Numbered from the stretch's first letter, positions 6,920 to 14,378 are shown. The stretch is DNA of 64,000 nucleotides from Pectinatus haikarae (GCF_015732185.1 NZ_WIQM01000001.1:1-64000); one strand, 5' to 3'. The notes: a model not told the origin generated them from the letters alone. Numbers and translations are program-made.

Positions 6920-7475
6920 AAAACCCGAAATAATAGTATTTGCCGGACCTAATGGCAGCGGAAAAAGCACAGTTACCCAAATGGCCAATATCATACCGCC
7001 TTATATAAATGCAGACGATATAAAAAAAGCTGTTCATTGTACTGATCTGCAGGCTGCGCAAAGGGCTGAAGAACTGAGAAATACATTAATAGACCGGCAC
7101 ACAAGTTTTACTTTTGAAACAGTTTTATCCACCTCAAGAAATATAGAACTTTTAAAACGAGCAAAAAAAGCCAGCTTTTTTATACGATGTATTTACGTCC
7201 TTACAGCTGATCATCAAATCAATGTGATACGTGTAAAAGTCCGCACTGCTGCCGGCGGGCATGATGTACCCAAGGATAAAATTATCAGCCGCTACCAAAA
7301 AGCATTGGCACAAATTCCCCAACTACTGGAAATATGTGATATCTGTCATATTTATGACAACTCGGATGAATTTCCGTTTCGTATTTTTAAAAAACGCAAA
7401 AAGGATTATTTTTATTGGGAAAACTTATTCTGGAATAAAGAAAAAATAGAAAAATTAACGAATTGCAAATTATAA
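6912..7475 (+). CDS. zeta-type toxin (P-loop kinase family)
   Basis: 187 residues. Walker A is GPNGSGKST at about residues 10-18; the catalytic-region Asp lies in NADDIKK, and SFTFETVLS matches the conserved strand after it. Zeta/PezT proteins phosphorylate UDP-N-acetylglucosamine and block wall synthesis; related proteins with this FETVLS motif are annotated as zeta toxins although their substrate is less certain. The ATG at 6912 inside the upstream gene was chosen because homology begins there; a start at 6849 would add 21 residues with no meaning. A strong terminator follows. Confidence 0.8.
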   Translation: MPKKPEIIVFAGPNGSGKSTVTQMANIIPPYINADDIKKAVHCTDLQAAQRAEELRNTLIDRHTSFTFETVLSTSRNIELLKRAKKASFFIRCIYVLTADHQINVIRVKVRTAAGGHDVPKDKIISRYQKALAQIPQLLEICDICHIYDNSDEFPFRIFKKRKKDYFYWENLFWNKEKIEKLTNCKL

Positions 7476-7516
7476 AGCCTGCCATGGAAATCAATATCTG
7501 CGGCAGGCTTTTTTTA
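7475..7516 (+). terminator. terminator of the zeta module
   Basis: AAGCCTGCC and GGCAGGCTT form 9-bp arms around an 18-base loop, followed by a run of Ts. It overlaps the end of the toxin gene. Confidence 0.8.
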
Positions 7517-7568
7517 TTATGAAGAAAGAAATAATTTGGCATGAATATAAAAACCATTGATCTTACTC

Positions 7569-7645
7569 ATAGTAACTTACTGCTTACTCCGGGAAACCGT
7601 CTTTGCCTGACTGTATTGCAATACGTTATTGTTTGTGATAACGTG
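7569..7645. repeat. 77-bp direct repeat, copy 1 (related to the higBA promoter region)
   Basis: Aligned without gaps to 8196-8272, 62 of 77 bases match (hand count). It includes ACTTACTGCTTACT and GGGAAACCGTCTTT blocks and a palindrome ACGTTAT...ATAACGT at 7623-7644. The copies flank the GNAT gene on both sides. Confidence 0.75.
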
Positions 7646-7737
7646 TTTTTGAAAATAACTTTGCATTATAGAAATAGAAGGAAATACTGGGTAGGACTAT
7701 ATTAATTGAATAAGCAATAATTTGGAGGTTTTAAAAT

Positions 7738-8190
7738 ATGCATTTTCAATATACTGACGGAAAAAACAAAGATTTTATCCAATTATGCCACTTCCTAGAT
7801 GATTTTTTAAATAGTATAGTTGGCGGTGAAGAAAACAGAATGAAATATATTCCATATAATACTCTTGATGATATTAATAATGTAATCGTAATATATGATG
7901 GAAACAAACCTGTCGGTTGTGCTGGTTTTAAAAAATATAATAATAAATGCGCAGAAGTAAAAAGAGTATTTATTCGAAGGGGATATCGGGAAAGAGGTCT
8001 TTCAAGAAAACTTATGGAAGTATTGGAAAATTGGGCAAGAAATCAAGGATATTTCTTTTTCATTTTGGAATCTGGTGAACCACTGATCGCTGCCATGAAA
8101 TTATATTATTCAATTGGATATGAAAAAATCCCTAACTATGGTCAATATTTGAATATGACAGATTCAGTTTGCATGAAAAAAACACTGTAA
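7738..8190 (+). CDS. GNAT-family N-acetyltransferase
   Basis: 150 residues. VKRVFIRRGYRERGLSRKLM is the acetyl-CoA-binding motif A (RxxGxx/A variant), with the preceding strand GCAGFKKYNNKCAEV and the later YYSIGYEKIPNYG. Ribosome site TTGGAGG is clear. The acceptor cannot be told; relatives of this length act on small amines or amino acids. Its position between two copies of the higBA control region suggests it entered the toxin locus secondarily. Codon use is AT-richer than neighbours. No antitoxin-like gene precedes it, so a tRNA-acetylating toxin is less likely. Confidence 0.75.
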   Translation: MHFQYTDGKNKDFIQLCHFLDDFLNSIVGGEENRMKYIPYNTLDDINNVIVIYDGNKPVGCAGFKKYNNKCAEVKRVFIRRGYRERGLSRKLMEVLENWARNQGYFFFILESGEPLIAAMKLYYSIGYEKIPNYGQYLNMTDSVCMKKTL

Positions 8191-8195
8191 ATGCG

Positions 8196-8272
8196 ATAGT
8201 GACTTACTGCTTACTCTGGGAAACCGTCTTTACTGAAATATATTGCATTATGTTATCATATGTGATAACATA
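8196..8272. repeat. 77-bp direct repeat, copy 2, containing the higBA operator
   Basis: Partner of 7569-7645. It ends with the perfect palindrome ATGTTATCA-TATG-TGATAACAT at 8250-8271, 21 bases before the toxin start. A palindrome here is the expected binding place of a HigA-type repressor dimer. In copy 1 the same position has a shorter, 7-bp-arm version. Confidence 0.75.
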
Positions 8273-8292
8273 ATTTTGAGAGAAGGTGCAGT

Positions 8293-8652
8293 GTGAATTG
8301 GCATATAGAATTTTATCAAAAAGAAAATGGTAAAATACCTGTGGCAGAATATCTGCATTCATTACCGGAAAAAATAAAAGCCAAGGCCATTTTAGAGATA
8401 GAACTTTTGGAGAAACACGGTACTGCCCTTAAAGAACCGTATGTAAAATATATTCAGGGCAGAAAATATCAGGGACTTTGGGAATTGCGAATAAAATTTT
8501 CTTCAGATACAGCACGTATATTATATTTCATTTTCGAGGGAGATACATTTGTATTGCTGCATGGATTCACCAAAAAAACCAATAAAACACCTGTTCAGGA
8601 ATTGGAAAAAGCAATACGCTATAGAAAAGATTATGAAGGGAGACGATCTTAA
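8293..8652 (+). CDS. higB: HigB/RelE-superfamily toxin (Gp49-like)
   Basis: 119 residues, GTG start after AGAAGGTG. The pattern FYQKENGKIPVAEYLHSLPEK, then GLWELRIKFSSDTARILYF and LLHGFTKKTNKTP, is that of the phage-derived Gp49-like/HigB family of ribosome-dependent RNases. Conserved basic residues in the WELRI and GFTKKT stretches fit the family's active region. As in higBA systems the toxin gene comes first, and its stop overlaps the antitoxin start by one base. Confidence 0.88.
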   Translation: MNWHIEFYQKENGKIPVAEYLHSLPEKIKAKAILEIELLEKHGTALKEPYVKYIQGRKYQGLWELRIKFSSDTARILYFIFEGDTFVLLHGFTKKTNKTPVQELEKAIRYRKDYEGRRS

Positions 8653-8936
8653 TGGTAAAGACCGGCGTTGACTTTGCCCGGATAAAAGAGCAAATGTTAA
8701 GCGACAGTGAAGTAAAAAAAGAATATGATAAATTAAAACCCCGTTATGAACTTATATCCCAGCTGATAAAGGTTCGTTCCGAAAAACAGCTTACCCAGGA
8801 AGAACTAGCCAAAATAATGGGAACGCAAAAATCCAATATCAGCCGACTGGAAAGCGGCAATTATAACCCGTCGCTTGATTTTATAATAAAGGCAGCCCAT
8901 TCACTGGGAAAGGAATTGGAGATAGTCTTAAAATAA
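8652..8936 (+). CDS. higA: HigA-type XRE antitoxin
   Basis: 94 residues. A toxin-binding N-terminal part (KKEYDKLKPRYELISQLIKV) is followed by the helix-turn-helix LTQEELAKIMGTQKSNISRL and the ESGNYNPSLDFI signature. It begins in the TAATG overlap with higB. It probably represses the pair through the palindrome at 8250-8271. A terminator follows. Confidence 0.9.
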   Translation: MVKTGVDFARIKEQMLSDSEVKKEYDKLKPRYELISQLIKVRSEKQLTQEELAKIMGTQKSNISRLESGNYNPSLDFIIKAAHSLGKELEIVLK

Positions 8937-8960
8937 CCGATAAATTTAATGATTTATTTT

Positions 8961-8993
8961 AAAAACTGTTGCAGACATTGCAGCAGTTTTTTT
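8961..8993 (+). terminator. terminator of higBA
   Basis: AAAACTGTTGCA pairs with TGCAGCAGTTTT (one G-U pair) around a short loop, followed by TTT. Confidence 0.75.
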
Positions 8994-9020
8994 ATGCCCA
9001 AAATGAAAGGAAAAATATAT

Positions 9021-9254
9021 ATGCCAATAGCTTATTTTATCTGCCCGGACGGCAAAAGGACAAGAATAATGAACTGTCTTAATAGGTGCCGGATGCGTGA
9101 AAGATGTATGTTTCTGCCGACCTTAAGAGCAATTGCCGCCTCCTCGGACAGGAAACTGCTTAAACCAAGCGTCACTGAGCTTATTGCCGGAACAAGAGAA
9201 ATATATCTGAAACGGACAAACGAATATGCCATAGATCCGTTCAATACATTGTTT
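9021..9254 (+). pseudogene. PD-(D/E)XK (Cas4/phage-type) nuclease, N-terminal part before an inversion
   Basis: 78 codons from the ATG at 9021 read MPIAYFICPDGKRTRI, the Cys cluster CLNRCRMRERC, and KRTNEYAIDPFNTLF. This is the start of a phage recombination nuclease. After 9254 the plus-strand frame goes on to 9497, but that part is the antisense of a real gene and has no family features. The rest of the gene lies on the minus strand from 9963 down to 9313. Joining TTT (9252-9254) to GCC (complement of 9961-9963) keeps the phase. Confidence 0.7.
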
Positions 9255-9963
9255 ACTGTCAGCTTCCGGATCATCCCCGGTAGCTATAATTTCTTATTCA
9301 TGTACTGTCCTCCTATATGGCAGGTTGTTCCTGCTGTTGTTTTAAGATTTTGGCATAAGGACACATTGACGCCGCATCGCAAAAGCGGAGGCATTTTCTG
9401 TCATACCAGCGTTCTTTGGCTGTACATACCGATGGCAATTGTTTATTTTTTAAAGCCTGCTGCAATTTATCGGCTTTATACTGAAAGTATCTTTTGAGCC
9501 ATCTATTACTTATTTTTATCAGGTACAGCGGTCTGGTTATCTCTCTTTCCATGGCAGCTCTGGTACTGAAGTCACGGCACAGTGCCTGTATGACCATGTC
9601 TTTTACTGCATAATCATTTGCTTCCAGCAGCATCCGGTAATAGTTAAGCTGTAAGGCCCAGTCCGTGACATGACGAACACCGTTAAAACAGGTATGTTTC
9701 TTAAATTTAGGCTGTCCTTTTTTCAGGCCTGACTTATAAATTTCACCGGTAGATACGTCTTTTTTATAAATTCCCAGAGCCCGCATCAATTTATAGCTGG
9801 ACGTTACTTTCAGGTCTCCTAAGATGCTGTCCTCATTATTTAAGACACAACCAAACATATCAAACTGGCCGGAAGTTATGTCGTCTTCCAGTCTCACCTC
9901 AGCTAAAATATTATCATCCTGTTTTTTATAATTCATATAATGGACGGCCTGTCCGTGTAAGGC
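9255..9963. other. 709-bp inverted segment inside phage recombination genes
   Basis: Flipping 9255-9963 joins ...NTLF to ALHGQAVHY... and gives a ~294-residue nuclease. The same flip joins ...GDDPEADS (minus strand, 9255 side) to KTDENTLQPK... (9964 onward), so both ends are restored in phase at once. Only about two bases (TT) are shared at the junctions, with no long inverted repeats and no invertase gene nearby, so this looks like an illegitimate inversion and not a switch. Confidence 0.72.
9313..9963 (-). pseudogene. PD-(D/E)XK nuclease, catalytic and C-terminal part (inverted)
   Basis: Open on the minus strand from 9963 (first ATG at 9936). ALHGQAVHY starts the domain; SGQFDMFG and LGDLKVTSS supply the catalytic Asp and the Asp-x-Lys of the PD-(D/E)XK site; LQLNYYRMLLEAN follows. 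The end has a Cys group, KCLRFCDAASMCPYAK, with another Cys upstream, like the iron-sulfur site of Cas4/AddB-type nucleases. Its beginning is at 9021 on the other strand. In its present state it might still be made from the ATG at 9936, lacking the N-terminal Cys cluster. Confidence 0.65.
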
Positions 9964-10152
9964 AAGACTGATGAAAATACGCTGCAGCCAAAGCCCGCAG
10001 AAAAAAAGAAAAACACATCAGTAAAACCTGTGAAACCGACTTGTGTGGAATGCGGAGTAATTCTGTCTGACAAGGTGAAAACCTATTCCATGGAAAAATA
10101 CGGCAGGCCGCTTTGTATGGAGTGTCAGAAAGGTGCTAAGGTAGTGGCGTAA
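9961..10152 (+). pseudogene. C-terminal zinc-ribbon fragment of a phage recombination protein
   Basis: The plus frame reads KTDENTLQPKPAEKKK, a linker, then CVECGVILSDKVKTYS and KYGRPLCMECQKGAKVVA before TAA at 10150. Two CxxC pairs form a zinc ribbon of the type seen at the C-termini of phage single-strand annealing (RecT/ERF-like) proteins and nucleases. No start codon is in frame. After undoing the inversion it is continued by GDDPEADS from the other junction, and directly follows the nuclease gene. Most of its N-terminal part is already lost. Confidence 0.55.
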
Positions 10153-10195
10153 AATATAAAGCTGCTGCCATTGTACTGGCAGCAGCTTTATATTT
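10152..10195. terminator. strong bidirectional hairpin terminator
   Basis: AAATATAAAGCTGCTGCC and its exact reverse complement form 18-bp arms around an 8-base loop. The AT-rich ends give T-rich tracts on both strands. Confidence 0.8.
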
Positions 10196-10204
10196 ATCCT
10201 TTTA

Positions 10205-10507
10205 TTATATTTAGAGAGTTTTTTGGATCATACGGGAAAGCCATGTATCCTACAACTCCTTCACAATGGTTCAGCAAGTTTTTGAAGCGTAAGGGACTGC
10301 CTCATATGCCATTCCATGCATTGAGGCATTTATCGGCCACTCTTCTGATTTCGCTTGGTATACCGTTAAAAAATATAAGCAGCAGATTAGGCCATGCCGA
10401 TATAAGAACCACTGCCAATATCTACGGTGAGGCATTGCAATCAGTTGACCGGCAGGCAGCAGACCAGCTGGATCAGTATTTTAGAAAAACGATAAATAAA
10501 CAGGCCT
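10205..10507 (+). pseudogene. tyrosine integrase fragment, catalytic C-terminal domain
   Basis: The frame after the terminator reads REFFGSYGKAMYPTTPSQWF, then FHALRHLSATLLISLGIPLK, LGHADIRTTANIYGEAL and a basic tail ending NKQA. H-x-x-R, the G-H pair and the nucleophile Tyr of the tyrosine recombinase box are all present. The N-terminal arm-binding and core-binding domains and the first catalytic Arg are missing, and a terminator lies directly upstream. It is thus inactive. The stop codon touches the right 43-bp direct repeat. Confidence 0.85.
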
Positions 10508-10550
10508 GAACCTGCCTGTTTTTCACAATAAGGGACAAATAAGGGACAAA
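10508..10550. repeat. 43-bp direct repeat, right copy
   Basis: Identical to 2229-2271. It begins at the integrase stop codon and ends 60 bases before the CCA end of tRNA-Thr. Confidence 0.75.
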
Positions 10551-10565
10551 ACCCTGTTTTCGGGC

Positions 10566-10600
10566 AAAACAAAAAGGCTTCCGAAAACTTAGGAAGCCTT
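10566..10600 (-). terminator. terminator of tRNA-Thr
   Basis: AAGGCTTCC and GGAAGCCTT (10574-10600) form a hairpin; on the minus strand it is followed by TTTGTTTTG. It lies 11 bases past the tRNA end. Confidence 0.75.
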
Positions 10601-10610
10601 GATTTACATA

Positions 10611-10686
10611 TGGAGCTGGCAATAGGAATTGAACCTACGACCTGATCATTACGAATGACCTGCTCTACCAACTGAGCTATGCCAGC
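10611..10686 (-). tRNA. tRNA-Thr, anticodon CGU
   Basis: The minus strand folds into a complete cloverleaf: acceptor GCTGGCA pairs with TGCCAGC, D-arm GCTC-GAGC, anticodon stem GGTCA-TGATC with loop TTCGTAA (anticodon CGT at positions 34-36), and T-arm with GGTTCAATTCC. The discriminator is T, and CCA is encoded. It reads the ACG codon. It marks the right border of the island, though its 3' end is not repeated elsewhere in the window. Confidence 0.95.
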
Positions 10687-10699
10687 AGACAACGTATAT

Positions 10700-10728
10700 A
10701 TCATAATCGAAAGATAGTTTTTTGTCAA
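10700..10728 (-). promoter_or_regulatory. promoter of tRNA-Thr
   Basis: On the minus strand TTGACA (10723-10728) and TATGAT (10700-10705) are 17 bases apart, ending 13 bases before the tRNA. Confidence 0.85.
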
Positions 10729-10742
10729 GAACATATTAAAAC

Positions 10743-10795
10743 GGCAATCATACAGAACAGTCTCTGCGGCAGCAGATGGACTGCAGATGATTGCC
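10743..10795 (-). terminator. terminator of the ompH gene
   Basis: A three-tier stem: GGCAATCAT/ATGATTGCC outside, CAGTC/GACTG inside, TCTGC/GCAGA at the tip. On the minus strand it is followed by GTTTTAAT. Confidence 0.65.
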
Positions 10796-10856
10796 ATTTG
10801 TTATATTTGAAAATTATGAAGCCAGTATAGAGAATAAAAATGAAAAACATTTTTAT

Positions 10857-11285
10857 TTACATTGTTTTGAGTTTAGCAATTACGTCTTGAGTAATATCTT
10901 CTGTTCCATAGAAAACTACAGAATTGTCAAGGACCGCATCCAAATTTTTTGTTTTCGCTACTGCTTCGACAGCTTTTGTTATGTTGTCGCGAATGGGCTT
11001 AAAAAGTTTATTCTGTTGTTCGGTAACCTGTTGATTCAATTTATCGAAAAGAGCTTTTTTTCCATTGTCATCAAGCGATGCTGATTTTTCATTGAATTCA
11101 TTTTGAGCTTTTTGACGTGCAAGATCAACAGCAGCATTAGTGGTCTGCATATCAGGATAACTTGCAATGACTTCGCTCATATTAATGGAACCAAGACTAG
11201 CTGCCGATGCCTGTGCGGGTGAATAAGTTCCATAAATGCATATGGCAAATACAGCTGCAAAAACAATGCTGAGAATTTTGTTCAT
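10857..11285 (-). CDS. OmpH/Skp-family periplasmic chaperone
   Basis: 142 residues with a Sec signal peptide (about 1-28, ending AQASA) and a mostly helical mature part. It opens GSINMSEVIASYPDM, the typical start of the Skp fold, which forms the trimer body. Helical KAQNEFNEKSASLD and LNQQVTEQQNKLFKP sections form the tentacle, shorter than in E. coli Skp. Skp holds unfolded outer-membrane proteins in the periplasm. Its presence beside Firmicute-type genes is strong evidence for a diderm Negativicute. Ribosome site TGGAGG. It has its own terminator. Confidence 0.85.
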   Translation of the reverse strand: MNKILSIVFAAVFAICIYGTYSPAQASAASLGSINMSEVIASYPDMQTTNAAVDLARQKAQNEFNEKSASLDDNGKKALFDKLNQQVTEQQNKLFKPIRDNITKAVEAVAKTKNLDAVLDNSVVFYGTEDITQDVIAKLKTM

Positions 11286-11449
11286 GATTCATGACCTCCA
11301 TTTAACTATTTATAGCGTAATTTTATTAATAAGACTACTGTTAAGTGTACGTTATCAGTTGATTTTTAGCAAGTTTTTTTTTCCGTTTGATAAAATATTA
11401 TAAGGGGAAGACGAGGCGGCTGAATGGCAGTTTTTTCATATGGCGGAAA

Positions 11450-11478
11450 ATGACACTTCAATTAAAAAATGTTATAAT
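11450..11478 (+). promoter_or_regulatory. promoter of the HAD-adh-radical SAM operon
   Basis: ATGACA (11450-11455) and a perfect TATAAT (11473-11478) with a 17-base spacer, 29 bases before the first start codon. Confidence 0.65.
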
Positions 11479-11507
11479 ATTAGTATACTTTTTTAAGGAT
11501 GATAATT

Positions 11508-12170
11508 ATGAAAGCTGTAATTTTTGATATGGATGGGGTCATTGTGGACAGCGAGGCTGTCCATATAAAGATGAAAATACAGGCATTGGAGGAGTATGGC
11601 ATAGCGTGTTCACCAGAAGAATGCATGCCATATTTTGGTCGGTCTTCTAATGCCTTTTTTAGTGATTTTATAAAAAAATCCGCAGCGCATATTTCTTTAC
11701 AGGAGATTGTGGCACGCAAGCATCAATTGTTTTTACAATATGTAGCTAATGATGGAAATGTAAATCCTATTGAAGGTGCCTTGGAGCTTATTCATGGTCT
11801 TCGAAGAAATAATATTCCATTGGCGCTGGCATCATCGTCTGTACGTTCTAATATAGAGTGGTTCTTAAAAAAATTTGGTGTTTTTGATTGTTTCGATGTG
11901 GTATTAAGTGGGGCAGAGCTGTCAGAAAGTAAACCAAATCCCGAAATATATTTATTGGCAGCTAAAAAATTGGGAACAGGACCGCAGGAATGTGTGGTAA
12001 TAGAGGATGCGGAGGCCGGTGTAACAGCGGCAAAAATGGCCGGCAGTTATTGTATCGCCTATTGCAATCCAGTTTATAAAAATTGCGGGCAGGACGTGTC
12101 CTCGGCTGATATGCTGGTAAATTCCTTAACTGATATTTCGGCAGAGCGGATAATAGGCATAAATATATAA
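11508..12170 (+). CDS. HAD-superfamily sugar-phosphate phosphatase / beta-phosphoglucomutase-like
   Basis: 220 residues. Motif I is FDMDGVIVDSE with both Asp residues near the start, motif II includes LALASSS, and motif III/IV is SKPNPEIYLLAAKKLG followed by VVIEDAEAGVTAAKMAG. This is the HAD-IA subgroup with an alpha-helical cap that includes phosphoglycolate phosphatase and beta-phosphoglucomutase; the exact substrate is not visible. The ATG at 11508 is preferred to that at 11499, which would overlap the AAGG ribosome site. First gene of a probable three-gene operon. Confidence 0.85.
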   Translation: MKAVIFDMDGVIVDSEAVHIKMKIQALEEYGIACSPEECMPYFGRSSNAFFSDFIKKSAAHISLQEIVARKHQLFLQYVANDGNVNPIEGALELIHGLRRNNIPLALASSSVRSNIEWFLKKFGVFDCFDVVLSGAELSESKPNPEIYLLAAKKLGTGPQECVVIEDAEAGVTAAKMAGSYCIAYCNPVYKNCGQDVSSADMLVNSLTDISAERIIGINI

Positions 12171-12188
12171 ATTTTGGAGGCAGGTATT

Positions 12189-13373
12189 ATGAATAGTTTT
12201 GAATATTGCTGTCCTACGGAAATTGTTTTTGGTAAGGATGCGGAATTGAAGGCGGGGGAAAAAATAAGTGCCTGCGGGGCAAAGACAGTACTCGTTGTAT
12301 ATGGCGGTGGCAGTGTAAAAAGAAATGGTCTTTTGGATAGGCTGTGTAAAAATTTGGGGGATTCAGGCTTAAAATGCATAATTCTTGGCGGCGTGAAGCC
12401 TAATCCTGTTGTGTCTTTTGTGCGCGAAGGAATAAAGACCGCTTTGCGGGAAAAGGTAGATTTCATTATGGCTGTCGGCGGCGGCAGTGTCATAGATACA
12501 GCAAAAGCGCTGGCTCACGGACTGGCAAATTATGAACTGGATATATGGGATGACATATGGCAGAAAAAGGTGGAAATTCATAAGACTACACCGATTGCTT
12601 CCGTACTGACTCTGGCGGCAGCGGGAAGTGAAACGAGTGATTCAGCCGTCCTGACCAATGAAGAAACAGGACAAAAACGCGGATTGAGTACGGTGCTGAA
12701 TAGACCGAAGATGGCTTTTATGAATCCTGAACTTACCTACAGTGCTCCTAAATTTCAAGTTGCATGCGGTATCAGCGATATCCTTATGCATACATTGGAA
12801 CGATATTTTTCCAAGAGCAGGGATAATTATATGACGGATTTTATTGCGGAAGGATTAATGAAAAACGTCATTCAGTTCAGTCGTGATGCATTGGAAAAAG
12901 AAAATGATTATTTGGCAAGAAGTGAAATCATGTATTGCGGCAGCTTATCACATTGTGATTTAACAGGATTGGGCAGGCAGAAGGATTTCAGTGTTCATAA
13001 ACTGGGGCATGAATTAAGCGGTAAGTTTGATGTTGCTCATGGCGCATCGCTCACAACTATGTGGGCTTCGTGGGCCCGATACAGTTATCAGACTGACATT
13101 GATCGATTTGCCAGACTGGCCGGTGCACTTTGGCAGGTAGAAAAAAATGATGCTTCTTCAGCCGCTCTTGAAGGGATCGCCAGAATGGAAAATTACTTTA
13201 AGACTATAGGAATGCCCACCTGCTTCAGTGAACTTGGCATTGGCGTCCAAAATGAAAAAGATATAAATTATCTGGCAGATATGTGTACTGACAAGGGAAA
13301 GAAAATGGTAGGCAATTTTAAACCTATTGACAGGCAGGATGCAATTAATATGTATAAAATGGCTAATCATTGA
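12189..13373 (+). CDS. iron-containing alcohol dehydrogenase (butanol dehydrogenase/YqhD type)
   Basis: 394 residues. The NAD(P)-binding region shows VVYGGGSVKRNG and AVGGGSVIDTAKA. Metal ligands are seen as the Asp and His of GISDILMHTLE and the His residues of HKLGHELS and DVAHGA. The family reduces short-chain aldehydes to alcohols, or the reverse, with NADPH or NADH. The start at 12189 follows TTTTGGAGG; a longer reading from 12174 begins inside that site. It is 18 bases after the HAD gene. In this fermentative organism it may dispose of reducing power as alcohol. Confidence 0.9.
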   Translation: MNSFEYCCPTEIVFGKDAELKAGEKISACGAKTVLVVYGGGSVKRNGLLDRLCKNLGDSGLKCIILGGVKPNPVVSFVREGIKTALREKVDFIMAVGGGSVIDTAKALAHGLANYELDIWDDIWQKKVEIHKTTPIASVLTLAAAGSETSDSAVLTNEETGQKRGLSTVLNRPKMAFMNPELTYSAPKFQVACGISDILMHTLERYFSKSRDNYMTDFIAEGLMKNVIQFSRDALEKENDYLARSEIMYCGSLSHCDLTGLGRQKDFSVHKLGHELSGKFDVAHGASLTTMWASWARYSYQTDIDRFARLAGALWQVEKNDASSAALEGIARMENYFKTIGMPTCFSELGIGVQNEKDINYLADMCTDKGKKMVGNFKPIDRQDAINMYKMANH

Positions 13374-14295
13374 TTGGAGCGCGATTGATATAAAAAACGG
13401 TGAATGTCTATTATGCCCCCGCCGCTGTAAAATAGATCGCAGTCATGATGAACGGGGATTTTGCGGGGCAGGAGCACAGGCTAAAGTAGCGCTGGTCAGT
13501 ATTCATAAATGGGAAGAACCATGCATCTCGGGGAAAAAGGGAGCCGGAACAGTATTTTTTTCTCATTGTAATCTGCGCTGCGAATTTTGCCAAAACTATG
13601 CTATAAGCGCCCGGGGCTATGGGGTGGAAGTCGATGCGGCACGATTGACTGAAATTTTTCTGGAACAGCAGGGCCGAGCTGTAGAGTGCCTGGAATTGGT
13701 AACACCCACACATTATGCGCCGATAATAATCGAAGCCTTAAAAAGGGCACGTGCTTCCGGTTTAAATCTGCCTGTTGTTTATAATACAAATGCATATGAA
13801 TCAATTGAAATTATTGATGCACTGAGTGAATATGTAGATGTGTTTTTACCGGATCTGAAATATTTTTCAGATGATGCAGCAGGAAAATACTCGCATGCGC
13901 CTGATTATTTTCACTTTGCGACAGCAGCCATAAAAAAAATGACTGCTGTCGCTGGTCCTGTGATAATGGAAAATGGTCTTATGAAAAAAGGTGTACTGGT
14001 GAGACATTTGATTTTGCCCTGGTTGTATAAAGACAGTATAAAAATAGTGGAGTGGCTTTGGGCAACTTTTGGCAGTGATATTTACATAAGTCTGATGAAT
14101 CAGTATACACCGGCACATAACGCATTTTCTATTTCTAAACTAAATAGAAAATTAACCACCTATGAGTATCAGAAGGTGGTTGATGCGGCGTTGGAATTGG
14201 GCATTGAAAATTGTTTTATTCAGGAAAAAAGTGCGTCTTCAACAGACTTTATTCCAAACTTTGATGGTAAGGGTGTACTACCTGTTAAGCTCTAA
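13327..14295 (+). CDS. radical SAM protein, PflA-like activase
   Basis: The radical SAM cluster CNLRCEFCQNY (C-x3-C-x2-C) lies at about residue 81 of the longest frame. An N-terminal Cys pair appears in ECLLCPRRC, and later come DVFLPDLKYF and LILPWLYKDS. This pattern is that of the PflA-related family often annotated as pyruvate formate-lyase activating enzyme, which is not proven for this type. The longest frame overlaps the dehydrogenase by 47 bases; homology starts only around 13,400, and an unusual ATT start after TTGGAG at 13,389 is possible. It is the last gene of the operon. Confidence 0.8.
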   Translation: MTGRMQLICIKWLIIDWSAIDIKNGECLLCPRRCKIDRSHDERGFCGAGAQAKVALVSIHKWEEPCISGKKGAGTVFFSHCNLRCEFCQNYAISARGYGVEVDAARLTEIFLEQQGRAVECLELVTPTHYAPIIIEALKRARASGLNLPVVYNTNAYESIEIIDALSEYVDVFLPDLKYFSDDAAGKYSHAPDYFHFATAAIKKMTAVAGPVIMENGLMKKGVLVRHLILPWLYKDSIKIVEWLWATFGSDIYISLMNQYTPAHNAFSISKLNRKLTTYEYQKVVDAALELGIENCFIQEKSASSTDFIPNFDGKGVLPVKL

Positions 14296-14378
14296 ATATA
14301 TTAAGTGTAATAGTGTACTTGACTGAAAATTAGTGCTGTGTTAGAATTAGCACAATTTATCCTATAGGAAGTGAAAAG

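Larger units (their letters stand above)
2229..10550. mobile_element. remnant genomic island between 43-bp direct repeats beside tRNA-Thr
   Basis: The 43-bp repeats at 2229 and 10508 bracket 8.3 kb of toxin-antitoxin modules, small unknown genes and broken phage recombination genes, with integrase halves at both ends. No gene here is an ordinary housekeeping gene, while everything from the tRNA rightward is. No intact integrase remains, so the element should be immobile. Whether the repeats are true attachment sites or the footprint of a deletion in an older integrase tail cannot be settled from the sequence alone. The duplicated zeta remnant at 1650 lies just outside the left repeat. Confidence 0.55.

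Noticed and set aside
8949-9497. A 182-residue plus-strand protein across 8949-9497
   Set aside because: Its start lies in the higBA terminator and its second half is antisense to the inverted nuclease part; only 9021-9254 is meaningful.
9255-9963. Programmed phase-variable inversion
   Set aside because: No long inverted repeats at the ends and no invertase gene nearby; only about 2 bases of homology.
10611-10686. tRNA-Thr 3' end as the island's attachment site
   Set aside because: No second copy of the tRNA 3' end exists in the window; the 43-bp repeats do not overlap the tRNA.
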